This document shows positions 6,032-6,498 of a stretch of DNA of 6,498 nt, piece by piece (the first letter of the stretch is position 1; each line of letters opens with the position of its first letter). Below the pieces are notes generated by a model that worked only from the letters and a program-made list of their open reading frames with translations, was not told the origin of the DNA and searched no databases. A program made the position numbers and the translations under genes. Source of the stretch: DASWUD01 sp036401755 (lineage in GTDB: Bacteria > Pseudomonadota > Gammaproteobacteria > Thiohalomonadales > Thiohalomonadaceae); NCBI GenBank assembly GCA_036401755.1, contig DASWUD010000196.1:1-6498 (forward strand). Reading direction: 5' to 3'.

Positions 6032-6498
6032 TGGAAATCAGCCACGACGAGATCCGCGAAGAGGTCCTCCGTGCCCTCAACGAAGATATGGGCAGCGGTG
6101 ACCTCACCGCCGCGCTGATCCCGGAGGAAGCACTCTCCGATGCAACGGTGATCACGCGCGAAGCTGCGGTGCTCTGCGGCACACGCTGGTTCGACATGGT
6201 GTTCGCCCTGCTCGATGCGCGCGTCACCGTAGAATGGCATGTGCATGACGGCGATGTTGTGGAGGCCAATCGCAGGCTCTGTACGCTGCGCGGCCCATCC
6301 CGCGCCCTGCTCACCGGTGAGCGCTGTGCCCTCAATTTTCTGCAGACACTTTCCGGTACCGCCACCGCCGTGTGGCATTACGTTGCCGCGGTCAAGGAGA
6401 GCGGTGTTGCCATCCTCGATACGCGCAAGACCATTCCCGGTCTGCGCCGCGCCCAGAAGTATGCGATAACCTGCGGCGGTGGCAGGAACCACCGCATC
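6031..6498 (+). CDS. nadC: Quinolinate phosphoribosyltransferase (decarboxylating), N-terminal 156 residues
   Basis: The frame runs without a stop from the ATG at 6031 to the end of the window, giving 156 codons, about half of the usual 280-300 residues. NadC converts quinolinate and PRPP to nicotinate mononucleotide, CO2 and pyrophosphate in de novo NAD synthesis. Seen: E-D-x-G-S-G-D-L-T-A near 18-27, a G-x-x-x-x-x-x-L-T-x-E-R-x-x-L-N-F-L-Q-x-L-S-G-T-A-T block near 90-115, and the substrate-binding D-T-R-K-T-I-P-G-L-R followed by K-Y-A-I-x-C-G-G-G-R-N-H-R at the right edge. These match E. coli NadC closely. The start overlaps the FKBP stop (TGATG), so translation is likely coupled. The product, nicotinate mononucleotide, is also the CobT substrate, which is a metabolic link to the leftward block but not evidence of shared control. 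Confidence 0.95.
   Translation, partial: MEISHDEIREEVLRALNEDMGSGDLTAALIPEEALSDATVITREAAVLCGTRWFDMVFALLDARVTVEWHVHDGDVVEANRRLCTLRGPSRALLTGERCALNFLQTLSGTATAVWHYVAAVKESGVAILDTRKTIPGLRRAQKYAITCGGGRNHRI

Overview
The window is a GC-rich, gene-dense piece of bacterial chromosome. It most likely comes from a gammaproteobacterium, because ampD lies next to ampE (AmpE is essentially a gammaproteobacterial protein) and nadC is nearby. Genus cannot be read from the sequence. No mobile element, CRISPR array, rRNA or tRNA gene was seen, and no gap between genes reaches 300 bases.

The genes fall into two divergent blocks that leave a roughly 96-base region around 4188-4283. The left block reads leftward (minus strand): a small thioredoxin-like protein, ampD, ampE, cobU, cobT, a CobC-type histidine phosphatase, and the first 14 codons of cobS, which leaves the window at base 1. 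Junctions are overlaps or gaps of at most about 73 bases, and no terminator was seen between genes, so the seven genes could be one transcript. It joins two pathways: recycling of cell-wall anhydromuropeptides (ampD, with the membrane protein AmpE) and assembly of the lower (nucleotide) loop of cobalamin. CobU activates adenosylcobinamide to its GDP form, CobT makes alpha-ribazole phosphate, CobC removes the phosphate, and CobS joins the halves. No corrin-ring genes are visible, so the window alone does not separate de novo synthesis from cobinamide salvage.

The right block reads rightward (plus strand): a sodium:alanine/glycine symporter of the AGCS family, a short cytoplasmic FKBP-type prolyl isomerase, and the first 156 codons of nadC (NAD synthesis), which leaves the window at the right edge. 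A perfect TATAAT box and a well-spaced ribosome binding site precede the symporter. The 35-base gap before the FKBP gene and the one-base overlap into nadC suggest an operon.

The content is mostly ordinary housekeeping. Points worth a second look are the linkage of wall recycling to B12 loop assembly, the split of the usual nadC/ampD neighbourhood, an ampE that can be mistaken for cbiB, a possible coupled leader ORF ahead of cobC, the non-canonical thioredoxin active site, and an inverted repeat over the symporter promoter. I found no convincing undescribed system.
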